NCBI GenBank assembly: GCA_030916545.1
Contig: JAUPWI010000033.1
Location: 1 to 32,352, forward strand
Length of the DNA: 32,352 bases
Reading direction: 5' to 3'
From: Patescibacteria group bacterium
GTDB taxonomy: Bacteria > Patescibacteriota > Minisyncoccia > Moranbacterales > UBA1568
This document shows, in pieces, positions 8,245 to 16,632 of this stretch; position 1 is the stretch's first letter; each line of letters begins with the position of its first letter. The position numbers and the translations under genes are program-made. A model generated the notes under the pieces. That model did no database searches, was not told where the DNA came from, and saw only the letters and a list, made by a program, of their open reading frames with translations.

Positions 8245-9615
8245 GTGAATCGTTTTTTTGCGATAGAAAAAAACTTCCGTCGGGGACTGAAGAAAACGGA
8301 ACGGCAGGCGGTCCACTTCGGAAAAGGGATGCTCAATTACAAGCGGTACAACCGCTTTTTGCGCGTGCTGGGACCCGGATTGGTGACGGGCGCGGCTGAC
8401 GATGATCCATCGGTTATCGCGACGTATTCCCAGGCGGGTGCGGAGCACTGTCTCGGGCTCCTGTGGGTTTTCCCGTTCATGTATCCGATCCTGCTCGCGG
8501 TCCAGGAAAGCTGTTCCCGTATCGGTGCGATCACTGGCATGGGTCTCGCTGCGGTCATCAAGGAGCACTATAGCCGGAAGCTGCTTTATCTGTCGGTCGG
8601 ACTGGTCGTCGTGGCCAACACGCTTAATATCGGTGCCGATCTGGGAGCCATGGCTGCGGCTGCTCAGCTCTTTGTCGATATTCCGTTTGCGATTCTGGCG
8701 GTTTTTTTCGCGCTTCTGATTATCCTGCTTGTCGTATTCGTGAGTTACAAGACCTATGCCAAGATCCTCAAGTGGTTGGCGCTGACGCTCTTTGTATATC
8801 CGGTCACGGTATTCATGGTCGGGCAGGATTGGGGGGAAATACTGCGGGCGACATTTTCGTTTCGTCCAGCAATCACGCCCGAGACGATGTACATCCTGGT
8901 CGGTATCATCGGAACGACCATCTCACCTTACCTGTTCTTCTGGGATACTTCCGAAGTCGTAGAGGAGGAAATCGCCAAGCACAACAAATCGAAGATCGGA
9001 GAGGAGCCGAAGCCGACTAGGCGCTTCCTTCGCAACTTGAGAGTGGACAATTTCGTCGGTATGACGCTTGCGAGCGTGACAGCTTGGTTCATTGTTATCG
9101 CATGTGCTTCGACGCTTTTCAAGAATGGGATTTTGGAGATCGATTCGGCCGCCGATGCGGCGCGGGCTCTCGAACCCTTGGTTCAGAGTTTTCCGAATTC
9201 AGGATTCATCGCCAAGTTGATATTCTCCGTAGGAATCATTGGACTGGGTCTTCTGGCGGTTCCGGTGCTTGCCGGGTCGTCGTCCTACGCGATCAGCGAG
9301 GCGCTCGGGTGGAGGGAAGGTCTGTATCGGAAATTCCATCGGGCACGCGGTTTCTATATCATCATCATTCTGGCAACCTTCGTCGGACTGGGGATGAATT
9401 TCATCGGACTTGACCCAATCAAGGCGCTGGTCTTCGCCGCCGTCTTCAATAGTATCGCCGCGGTTCCGCTCCTGTTCATTCTGGCCAGGATCGGTAACGA
9501 CGAAAATATCATGGGGGAGTACCGAAACGGTCCTTTGTCGAATTTTTTTGTGAAGCTGGCGGGGGGCGTCATGGCTCTCGCGGTGTCGGTGCTTTTGTTC
9601 CTGACGGTAATCTAG
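8245..9615 (+). CDS. Nramp-superfamily metal-ion transporter with non-canonical ion-site motifs
   Basis: This 456-residue protein has about eleven membrane segments in the LeuT-type arrangement of the Nramp family. The segment-1 motif is LGPGLVTGAADDDPSVIATYSQAG: the aspartate (D54) of the canonical D-P-G-N is kept but Gly and Asn become Ser56 and Val57. In segment 6 the usual M-P-H reads S227-P-Y229. Loss of the metal-selective methionine means the usual Mn/Fe substrate cannot be assumed; Mg or another hard cation is plausible. A GTG at 8245 gives a basic cytoplasmic N-terminus; ATG 8329 (Met29), with AAAGGG just before it, is a credible alternative. The next gene lies about 90 bases downstream with no terminator between, so they may share a transcript. 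Confidence 0.88.
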   Translation: MNRFFAIEKNFRRGLKKTERQAVHFGKGMLNYKRYNRFLRVLGPGLVTGAADDDPSVIATYSQAGAEHCLGLLWVFPFMYPILLAVQESCSRIGAITGMGLAAVIKEHYSRKLLYLSVGLVVVANTLNIGADLGAMAAAAQLFVDIPFAILAVFFALLIILLVVFVSYKTYAKILKWLALTLFVYPVTVFMVGQDWGEILRATFSFRPAITPETMYILVGIIGTTISPYLFFWDTSEVVEEEIAKHNKSKIGEEPKPTRRFLRNLRVDNFVGMTLASVTAWFIVIACASTLFKNGILEIDSAADAARALEPLVQSFPNSGFIAKLIFSVGIIGLGLLAVPVLAGSSSYAISEALGWREGLYRKFHRARGFYIIIILATFVGLGMNFIGLDPIKALVFAAVFNSIAAVPLLFILARIGNDENIMGEYRNGPLSNFFVKLAGGVMALAVSVLLFLTVI

Positions 9616-9708
9616 AGTCTACGCGGTATCGGGCTGCAGATGATTGCCAAGAGAGCGTGAAACGTGGTATGGGAGAAGAGGAGTTCTTGGACAATCGAGG
9701 AGACAATC

Positions 9709-10302
9709 ATGAAGATGTTGAATGGGCTCGTTTCGGGTATGACCGAAAGAGAGGCGCTTGCCCGTGTGTTCGGGAAGCATATGGATTCGTTGTCTCCCCT
9801 CGTCGGGATTCCTTGCGGGTATGGAGCGCAAGACCTGAAGCTGATGTTCGCTATCTGGCTCGACGGTCTGACGGAGTTGCTGGAAGGAAGTCATTCCATG
9901 CCTCAGGTGGTATGCGATGATTGGCAGAGAAAGTATCTGGCCCGTTGGAAGCAGGAAAGAGTATCATCTCGGAGGGAGAATCAGCGTGTCTGGTCCGCGA
10001 TCAAGACCTTGTCCGATGAGGCTAAATGGATGCTCGGGTGGAGCAGGATGTTTCTTGAAGCGTTTTACGTGGAGCGCCTTCGTACCGTGTATCCTTCCGC
10101 GGCAGAAATCATCGCGCCGTGTCTCGTGGAATTGGCACTTCTTGCTGTCGTCGATCTTCTTCTTGCGCAACGTGCGGTATTCTTCTGCGCGTATGTTGAG
10201 CCGGAATTTCAAGCGAGTAGGAAGGCCTGGAAACAGGCGGAGCGGCGAGCGCGAAGGGCATGGGGGATGTCCCGCCATGATAGGCAGGTGAGCGTGCACT
10301 GA
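9709..10302 (+). CDS. Hypothetical protein, 197 aa, alpha-helical
   Basis: I do not recognise this protein. The start at 9709 is chosen because GAGGAG (9697-9702) sits six bases before it; an in-frame ATG at 9664 has no such site. The N-terminal half carries MTEREALARVFGKHMDSLSPLVG, suggesting a helical, soluble domain. The middle is rich in Trp, Arg and Lys. A hydrophobic helix (about 150-172, PCLVELALLAVVDLLLAQ) is followed by an aromatic stretch and a strongly basic C-terminus with many Arg and Ala, which might contact nucleic acid or membrane. There is no signal peptide. It follows the transporter gene and precedes another unknown gene that has its own promoter. Confidence 0.7.
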   Translation: MKMLNGLVSGMTEREALARVFGKHMDSLSPLVGIPCGYGAQDLKLMFAIWLDGLTELLEGSHSMPQVVCDDWQRKYLARWKQERVSSRRENQRVWSAIKTLSDEAKWMLGWSRMFLEAFYVERLRTVYPSAAEIIAPCLVELALLAVVDLLLAQRAVFFCAYVEPEFQASRKAWKQAERRARRAWGMSRHDRQVSVH

Positions 10303-10338
10303 GGTAATTTTCTGCGCGGGGGGGCGTCCTGCGGACTC

Positions 10339-10367
10339 TTGACAGATTTTGCTAGGCGTGGTATCTT
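10339..10367 (+). promoter_or_regulatory. Near-consensus sigma-70-type promoter
   Basis: A perfect TTGACA (10339-10344) is followed after exactly 17 bases by TATCTT (10362-10367), itself preceded by TGG (extended -10). The predicted transcript start is near 10374, thirty bases before the ATG of the 171-residue gene. It is among the best promoter matches in the window and predicts strong expression. Confidence 0.8.
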
Positions 10368-10403
10368 CTGAATTCAAGTTCTTTACTTAGGGAAGGGAAA
10401 AAT

Positions 10404-10919
10404 ATGGAGGCAGCATCGTCTTTTGAAACAGGTGCTGCTTTCGCAGCGTTTTGTGTCAACTTCCGGTCTTTGCTGGAAAAATATGGACTTTGTCTCGAGG
10501 CGTCGGACTCGGATGCTCGGCCCAATTCGGACTGGATGTACCAAAACATGTTTGCTTTCTATGGAAGCGCCATGGAGACCTACTTTGAAAACCTGAAGTA
10601 TCGTGGCCTCAATTTGTCTCCCGAAACGCGTGAGCGGTGGCAGAACGGAGTCATGACCGCCGAACTTGGCGATCAGGATCGGCCCGGGGTTCTTCCGGAA
10701 GGCTGTCGGGCGTTTCTTGATTACGCGGGGAGGAGTTTTTTCCCCATCTTTTTCGGGAACGCTTTCGCAATCGGCAAGACTCAGATGTCAACGGACCGGA
10801 CTTTGGCACTGGTATTGACGGAATTGGCTCTCAAATCCCTTGCTGCCCTTTTCGCTCGGGAAGTAGCAGCGTTCCTTCCGGTATCTTCCGATATGCAGCA
10901 GCATGTCGTTTTGCACTGA
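10404..10919 (+). CDS. Hypothetical protein, 171 aa, strongly promoted single gene
   Basis: I do not recognise this protein. It is predicted soluble and mostly helical, with no signal peptide or membrane segment. Notable parts are an aromatic N-terminal half (FCVNFRSLLEKYGL, then NSDWMYQNMFAFYGSAME) and a helix LALVLTELALKSLAALFA near the C-terminus that loosely resembles the helix of the preceding hypothetical protein. The start is well supported: GGGAAGGG at 10390-10397 lies about six bases before the ATG. The gene sits between its own near-consensus promoter and a strong intrinsic terminator, so it is monocistronic and probably abundant. Candidate roles cannot be ranked from sequence alone. 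Confidence 0.8.
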   Translation: MEAASSFETGAAFAAFCVNFRSLLEKYGLCLEASDSDARPNSDWMYQNMFAFYGSAMETYFENLKYRGLNLSPETRERWQNGVMTAELGDQDRPGVLPEGCRAFLDYAGRSFFPIFFGNAFAIGKTQMSTDRTLALVLTELALKSLAALFAREVAAFLPVSSDMQQHVVLH

Positions 10920-10941
10920 AGATACGTGTGCTGTTTTTTTT

Positions 10942-10979
10942 GGCACTGGCTGGTAGTATCGGCCGGTGCCTCTTTTTTT
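10942..10979 (+). terminator. Rho-independent terminator of the 171-aa gene
   Basis: The arms GGCACTGGC (10942-10950) and GCCGGTGCC (10962-10970) form a nine-pair stem with one G-T wobble and an 11-base loop, followed by TCTTTTTTT. It lies 22 bases after the stop codon. Confidence 0.9.
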
Positions 10980-11004
10980 GTCCGATTTCCGAAGCGTTCC
11001 GGGG

Positions 11005-11033
11005 TTGACTGAAATCGGGAAAATCGGTATACT
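11005..11033 (+). promoter_or_regulatory. typA promoter
   Basis: TTGACT (11005-11010) and TATACT (11028-11033) are separated by exactly 17 bases. Transcription should start near 11040, giving typA a leader of about 65 bases. Confidence 0.8.
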
Positions 11034-11044
11034 CATTTTGATAG

Positions 11045-11067
11045 AGAGCGGTGACGCCTCTTTTTTT
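11045..11067 (+). promoter_or_regulatory. Possible attenuator hairpin in the typA leader
   Basis: Starting about five bases after the predicted transcript start, AGAGCG (11045-11050) pairs with CGCCTCT (11055-11061, one bulged C) around a GTGA tetraloop of GNRA type. Seven or more T residues follow at once. The stem is only six pairs, so it would be a partial terminator or attenuator; this is inference. Confidence 0.4.
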
Positions 11068-11104
11068 GACCTTCACCTCCTTATTTTTTTGACGGGAAAT
11101 ATCT

Positions 11105-12901
<1,797 letters not shown>

Positions 12902-12938
12902 AGGGGGGAGAAAAAATATCGCAGTCTGGGAAATTACG

Positions 12939-12970
12939 AACCGCCACGACCTTCTGTCGGGCGGTTTTTC
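12939..12970 (+). terminator. Rho-independent terminator after typA
   Basis: CCGCC and CGAC (12941-12950, one bulged A) pair with GTCG and GGCGG (12956-12964) around a CTTCT loop, followed by five T. It starts about 40 bases after the typA stop. Confidence 0.85.
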
Positions 12971-13040
12971 CGATTCATCCGGGCGGGGGAAGAGGCTTGT
13001 GGAGAAGGCTTCCGGTCTACCCGAATAATCCGAAACCATG

Positions 13041-13046
13041 TATACT
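13041..13046 (+). promoter_or_regulatory. Putative -10 element for the DsbA-like gene
   Basis: A TATACT hexamer directly preceded by TG lies 30 bases before the ATG. No convincing -35 box is seen at 16-18 bases. Confidence 0.4.
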
Positions 13047-13075
13047 GTCGGGGTAACCAGTGAAACTGAAAAAAT

Positions 13076-13912
13076 ATGGAAGAGAAGTGGGAGGATGTGG
13101 ACGATGCGGTTGAATCGAAGTCGACCAGCAAGGATGCTTTGACGATAGCAGGAGCGATACTCCTCGGGTGTTTGATCATTTCGGGTACCTTGGCCTATGT
13201 CTCCGCTCGGGGAGTGAAGACCATCGGACAGGCCGGATCAGCGACCGCGGATCAGGCCGCCAAGCAGCCGGATGCGGTGAAGGTGGATCTGAATCAGATC
13301 AAAGCGCTTTTTACGGATAAGAATATCATGTTCGGTAAGAAGGACAGTAAGGTGTTGTTCGTGGAATTCAGCGACCCGAGCTGCCCGTTCTGCCACGTGG
13401 CTGCCGGGAAGAATCCGGAGCTGAACAAGCAGGCCGGCGCGCAGTTCACGATGGAGAAGGATGGCGGCACGTATTTGCCACCGGTTCCGGAAATGAAGAA
13501 GCTGGTCGATTCCGGAAAGGCGGCGTTCGTCTGGTTGTACGCGAACGGGCATGGCAACGGGGAGCTGGCTACCAAGGCTTTGTATTGCGCCAAGGAAAAA
13601 GGGAAGTTTTGGGAGGTGCATGATCTCCTGATGTCGGCTGCTGGGTATGATCTCGTGAACAATACGGTGAAGAATGATACTGCCAAGGCTGGTGAAATGG
13701 CCGATTTCCTGAAGAGCGCGACCAAGGCTGATGACATGAAGAAATGTCTTGAAAGCGGAAAATACGATGACCGTATCGCTGGTGATATGGCGATTGCGCA
13801 GCAGATCGGTTTCAAGGGGACGCCGAGCTTTTTCGTCAATACGACGAATTTCGCCGGAGCATACAGCTACAAGGATATGGCTTCAGCAGTGGAAGAGGCT
13901 CTGAAGAAATAG
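13076..13912 (+). CDS. Membrane-anchored DsbA-like thiol oxidoreductase
   Basis: This 278-residue protein is an extracytoplasmic thioredoxin-fold enzyme of the DsbA/BdbD type that makes or rearranges disulfides in exported proteins. An acidic cytoplasmic tail is followed by one membrane anchor (about 21-43) and a linker. The thioredoxin domain begins near residue 90 with VLFVEFSDPSCPFC, where C103-P-F-C106 is the redox pair, and has the inserted helical domain and the cis-proline loop GTPSFFVN. A further Cys pair (C178-type YCAKEKG and KKCLESGKY) is present. No DsbB or VKOR partner is in the window. The 22-cysteine secreted protein encoded at 23889-26651 is a plausible client. A bidirectional terminator follows the stop. 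Confidence 0.9.
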   Translation: MEEKWEDVDDAVESKSTSKDALTIAGAILLGCLIISGTLAYVSARGVKTIGQAGSATADQAAKQPDAVKVDLNQIKALFTDKNIMFGKKDSKVLFVEFSDPSCPFCHVAAGKNPELNKQAGAQFTMEKDGGTYLPPVPEMKKLVDSGKAAFVWLYANGHGNGELATKALYCAKEKGKFWEVHDLLMSAAGYDLVNNTVKNDTAKAGEMADFLKSATKADDMKKCLESGKYDDRIAGDMAIAQQIGFKGTPSFFVNTTNFAGAYSYKDMASAVEEALKK

Positions 13913-13940
13913 TCCGCCTTCCGGGTAGCCGGTATCGGTC

Positions 13941-13979
13941 AAAAAAAACGCCCCGACGGAATTGCGGGGCGGTTTTTTT
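13941..13979. terminator. Bidirectional terminator between the DsbA-like gene and xer
   Basis: CGCCCCG (13949-13955) and CGGGGCG (13965-13971) pair around a nine-base loop. Eight A lie to the left and seven T to the right, so it can end transcripts from both strands. The right T-run contains the complement of the xer stop codon, so the two genes are packed against one hairpin. Confidence 0.92.
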
Positions 13980-14931
13980 ATTTCTTTTTCCGTCGCTTAT
14001 CGTGGAATGTCCGGTGTATCTCCTTGAGATGTTCATCGGTGACGTGAGTGTAGATCTGCGTCGTGGTGATGGAGGCATGTCCGAGCATCGCCTGGACGCT
14101 TCGGATATCCGCTCCGTTGGCAAGGAGATCGGTCGCGAAGGTATGTCGGAGCGTATGTGGATGGACATCCTTGATGATACCGGCCTTGGTGGCGGAATAC
14201 TTGACGATGCGCTCGATGCTGCGGGGTGTCAGGCGGAGACTTTCTCGACCGCCGTCGCCAGGCTTTTGTGTGGATGAGAGAGCGATGAACAGGGCCGGGT
14301 CGGTGTCCGTCCGTTTGCTCAAATACCGTTCCAGTGCTCCTTTGGCGGAAGGAGAAATGAAGACGATGCGGAGTTTGTCTCCTTTGCCACGGATGGAAAA
14401 TTCCTCTTTGGTGAGATCAATGTGTTGACGATCGAGATGGGTGAGTTCTGAGACCCGGAGTCCGGCGGAAAAGAGCAGTTCAAGTATCGCCCGATCGCGA
14501 AGTGAACGGAGCGTGGAGCCGGCCGTCGCCAGGATAAGGCGTTCTATTTCGTCTGGTTCCAGGAAGTCTACCTGACGTATCGGCGTACGACCGACCTCGA
14601 TCTTTTCCGGAGGGAGTGTCTCTATATCCTGTTTGGTGAGGAATCGGAGAAAGGAACGCAGGACGACCGCGTGGTGGCTCTGAGTGTTTTTTTTCAGGGT
14701 ATTTCCCAGTCGGGTCTCCCTTCGGTTCAAGGCGAGCCGGTATTCATGGACGATATCGTACGTGATATCTTCCGGTCTTGTGAGTTGGGTCGTTCGGATG
14801 AACCGGTTCAGGCAATGGGCATAATTTTCCAGGGTCCGAGCGGAACGCCCGAGTTCGATTTCCAGGTGGTCCAGGAAGCGTTTTATTTGTTTTTCGAGTG
14901 GGGTAGAGGGCTTTCGGAAGAGCGCGTCCAT
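13978..14931 (-). CDS. xer: Tyrosine recombinase XerC/XerD-like
   Basis: A 317-residue site-specific recombinase likely to resolve chromosome dimers at a dif site. Residues ~11-105 form the SAM-like core-binding domain (LEKQIKRFLDHLEIELGRSA). The catalytic domain contains all active-site residues: R159 in SAGLRVSEL, K183 in RGKGDK, H259 and R262 in HTLRH, H285 in GHAS and the nucleophile Y294 in TTQIYTHV. XerC cannot be told from XerD, and CPR genomes may use a single Xer. Nothing nearby suggests a phage or integrative element. No Shine-Dalgarno is visible before the ATG. A TATACT hexamer lies in the minus-strand leader about 80 bases upstream. Confidence 0.9.
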   Translation of the reverse strand: MDALFRKPSTPLEKQIKRFLDHLEIELGRSARTLENYAHCLNRFIRTTQLTRPEDITYDIVHEYRLALNRRETRLGNTLKKNTQSHHAVVLRSFLRFLTKQDIETLPPEKIEVGRTPIRQVDFLEPDEIERLILATAGSTLRSLRDRAILELLFSAGLRVSELTHLDRQHIDLTKEEFSIRGKGDKLRIVFISPSAKGALERYLSKRTDTDPALFIALSSTQKPGDGGRESLRLTPRSIERIVKYSATKAGIIKDVHPHTLRHTFATDLLANGADIRSVQAMLGHASITTTQIYTHVTDEHLKEIHRTFHDKRRKKK

Positions 14932-14971
14932 AGGATTGGGAAGAGAAAGGCGGATTTCGTCGGATTCAAAG

Positions 14972-14983
14972 CAGCAGCTGCTG
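14972..14983. repeat. 12-bp perfect palindrome in the xer leader
   Basis: CAGCAGCTGCTG is self-complementary and lies about 40 bases upstream of the xer start codon, downstream of its putative -10 element. It could be an operator or chance. Confidence 0.35.
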
Positions 14984-15008
14984 TTCGCGTGAGGTATCTA
15001 TATCAGAC

Positions 15009-15014
15009 AGTATA
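15009..15014 (-). promoter_or_regulatory. Putative -10 element for xer
   Basis: Read on the minus strand this is TATACT; the transcript would start near 15002 with a leader of about 70 bases. The -35 region (TTCAGG at 17 bases) is poor. Confidence 0.35.
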
Positions 15015-15047
15015 CCGCGGGAGAAGCGCTTCCTGAAGTCTGAGGGG

Positions 15048-15056
15048 TTATCCACA
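15048..15056 (+). promoter_or_regulatory. Consensus DnaA box TTATCCACA
   Basis: This nine-base sequence equals the strong E. coli DnaA box. It lies in the 235-base intergenic region between the divergent xer and LysM-CHAP genes, just upstream of the putative xer promoter. Only one copy is seen, so it is not an origin by itself; a regulatory or titration site is possible. Confidence 0.45.
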
Positions 15057-15107
15057 GACTAAATGCATTATTAAAGCCAAAAAACGGGAATATGTTCGGA
15101 TTTTTGA

Positions 15108-15136
15108 TTGACGCGAAACGGGAGCTGGGATAGAAT
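15108..15136 (+). promoter_or_regulatory. Promoter of the LysM-CHAP gene
   Basis: TTGACG (15108-15113), a 17-base spacer and TAGAAT (15131-15136). Transcription should start near 15143, leaving a leader of about 24 bases containing AGGGA before the ATG. Confidence 0.75.
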
Positions 15137-15166
15137 CTGCTGTGTAATTCTTAGGGAAAAAGCCCC

Positions 15167-16510
15167 ATGTCGCTTCCGATACCCGAGGGGGGTATCTGGC
15201 TGGCTCAGGCTGGTTCCAAGGAAAGGAAAACGAGTATTCGTTTCCCGACATTCTTCAGGAGGAAGACCGAAAATGATGAACCGGCGGACGGGTGTGACGC
15301 GGTTGATCATGAGCCGGCAAGTCTCGCGGACTTGCTGTCCCGTCTGCATACGAAAATCCATCATGGACAATCGAAAGCGTTGATCTGCATCAAGGAGGCA
15401 TCCGGATACCGGGTAGTGCACTGGTTTCGGAATTACGCAGCGTTTTCAGTCGTCGCCTCGAGCGCGTTGCTCGTTTCCGCGACGAATTTCGCTCATGGGA
15501 AGGATGTCGATTCATTGCTGTTCGGATATGCCGATGGCGCGGAAACGGCGGATGCCAGCGGGGATATCCCTGTCCGCAGAGCCGCGCAGGTTGGAGCGAA
15601 AGAGAATCTGTCACTGGTGCCGTTGGCGGCGGTAAGTCTGAACGCGGATCCGGACCAGAAAGACGACGCGACGCTTTTCGATATGGATGGCGTTTCTCTT
15701 CAGAATCAGATCGTGCTCTCCTCGCAAGCCGGAGGTCACCTGGCAATGGCGAAGGATCCAGAGGAAGACGGCGGGGTGAAGATCTATACGGTAGCTTCGG
15801 GCGACACCGTGAGCGGTATTGCGGCCAAGTACGGTATCACCTCGAATACGATCCTGTGGGCGAACGATCTCGATAATCCGGATGAGATCAAGCCGGGGGA
15901 TCAAATCTTCATCCTGCCGGTCGCCGGTCTTTCATACGTTGTCCAGTCGGGGGATACGATCGATTCGGTAGCGTCGAAGTATAAGGCGGACAGAGAAAAG
16001 ATCATCGCATTCAACAGCCTTCCGGCCAATGGGGAGCTTGCGATCGGAGATTCCTTGATCATTCCTGATGGGCAGAAGGAGGTTGTCGCATCGGGTTCGC
16101 TGGCGACCTCGGGGAGTCTTTCCCGGAGGCAGTACGCGACGACTGGTGGCGGTACGGCGACGGATATCTCGGGATCCCGAGTACTTGATGGACGCGCGGG
16201 GACGGGGCATCGGTTCCCGTACGGGTGGTGTACCTGGTATGTCGCTCAGAAACGCTATGTTCCTTGGGGAGGGAATGCCGGTACCTGGCTCTACAACGCG
16301 AAGTCTCTCGGATATAAGACGGGGAGGAAGCCTCAGCCGGGAGCCATCATGGTGACAACCGAGAATCGGTACTATGGTCACGTCGCCCTGGTCGAGAAGG
16401 TGAATGGCGACACGATCACGGTGAGCGAGATGAACTATGTTCGATGGGGGAAAACGAGCCGGAGGACCCTCTCAGCCTCGAGCCGGGCGATCAAGGGTTT
16501 CATTTATTGA
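15167..16510 (+). CDS. LysM-LysM-CHAP cell-wall hydrolase, membrane-anchored
   Basis: A 447-residue exported peptidoglycan hydrolase. About 85 cytoplasmic residues precede a membrane anchor (WFRNYAAFSVVASSALLVSA). Two LysM domains follow (starting IYTVASGDTVSGIAAKYGI and YVVQSGDTIDSVASKYKA) and bind glycan strands. The C-terminal CHAP domain has the nucleophile C355 in GWCTWYVA and H405 in YYGHVALVE, typical of amidase or endopeptidase activity. The long cytoplasmic N-terminus is unusual for this class but the promoter and the AGGGA site support the ATG at 15167. It sits directly before the VirB6-like gene, where a VirB1-type hydrolase would open the wall for a secretion channel, but it has its own promoter and terminator, and a general role in cell separation is also possible. 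Confidence 0.92.
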   Translation: MSLPIPEGGIWLAQAGSKERKTSIRFPTFFRRKTENDEPADGCDAVDHEPASLADLLSRLHTKIHHGQSKALICIKEASGYRVVHWFRNYAAFSVVASSALLVSATNFAHGKDVDSLLFGYADGAETADASGDIPVRRAAQVGAKENLSLVPLAAVSLNADPDQKDDATLFDMDGVSLQNQIVLSSQAGGHLAMAKDPEEDGGVKIYTVASGDTVSGIAAKYGITSNTILWANDLDNPDEIKPGDQIFILPVAGLSYVVQSGDTIDSVASKYKADREKIIAFNSLPANGELAIGDSLIIPDGQKEVVASGSLATSGSLSRRQYATTGGGTATDISGSRVLDGRAGTGHRFPYGWCTWYVAQKRYVPWGGNAGTWLYNAKSLGYKTGRKPQPGAIMVTTENRYYGHVALVEKVNGDTITVSEMNYVRWGKTSRRTLSASSRAIKGFIY

Positions 16511-16551
16511 TTCGACCGTATCTTCGATGATATATTCCTCTCTGTCCGCGA

Positions 16552-16598
16552 AAGAACGCGCGTGATTCGTCCGGGTCATCGCCGTTCTTTTTTTTTCA
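16552..16598 (+). terminator. Rho-independent terminator after the LysM-CHAP gene
   Basis: AAGAACG (16552-16558) pairs with CGTTCTT (16583-16589); GCG/CGC and TGA/TCA extend the stem with single-base bulges. A run of T follows the stem. It separates the hydrolase gene from the VirB6-like operon. Confidence 0.8.
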
Positions 16599-16610
16599 TT
16601 TCCTTTGGGG

Positions 16611-16616
16611 TATACT
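16611..16616 (+). promoter_or_regulatory. Putative -10 element of the type IV secretion-like operon
   Basis: A TATACT hexamer sits 17 bases before the ATG of the VirB6-like gene. The -35 region is only T-rich. Transcription from here would start at the GGAGGG ribosome-binding site (16619-16624), so either the leader is very short or the true promoter is elsewhere. Confidence 0.35.
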
Positions 16617-16632
16617 GTGGAGGGAATCGTCT

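Noticed and set aside
13978..14931. Xer gene as an integrase of a mobile element
   Set aside because: No attachment repeats, phage genes or adjacent tRNA; sequence motifs fit housekeeping Xer.
15048..15056. Replication origin near the DnaA box
   Set aside because: Only one box, no AT-rich unwinding region cluster and no dnaA/dnaN nearby.
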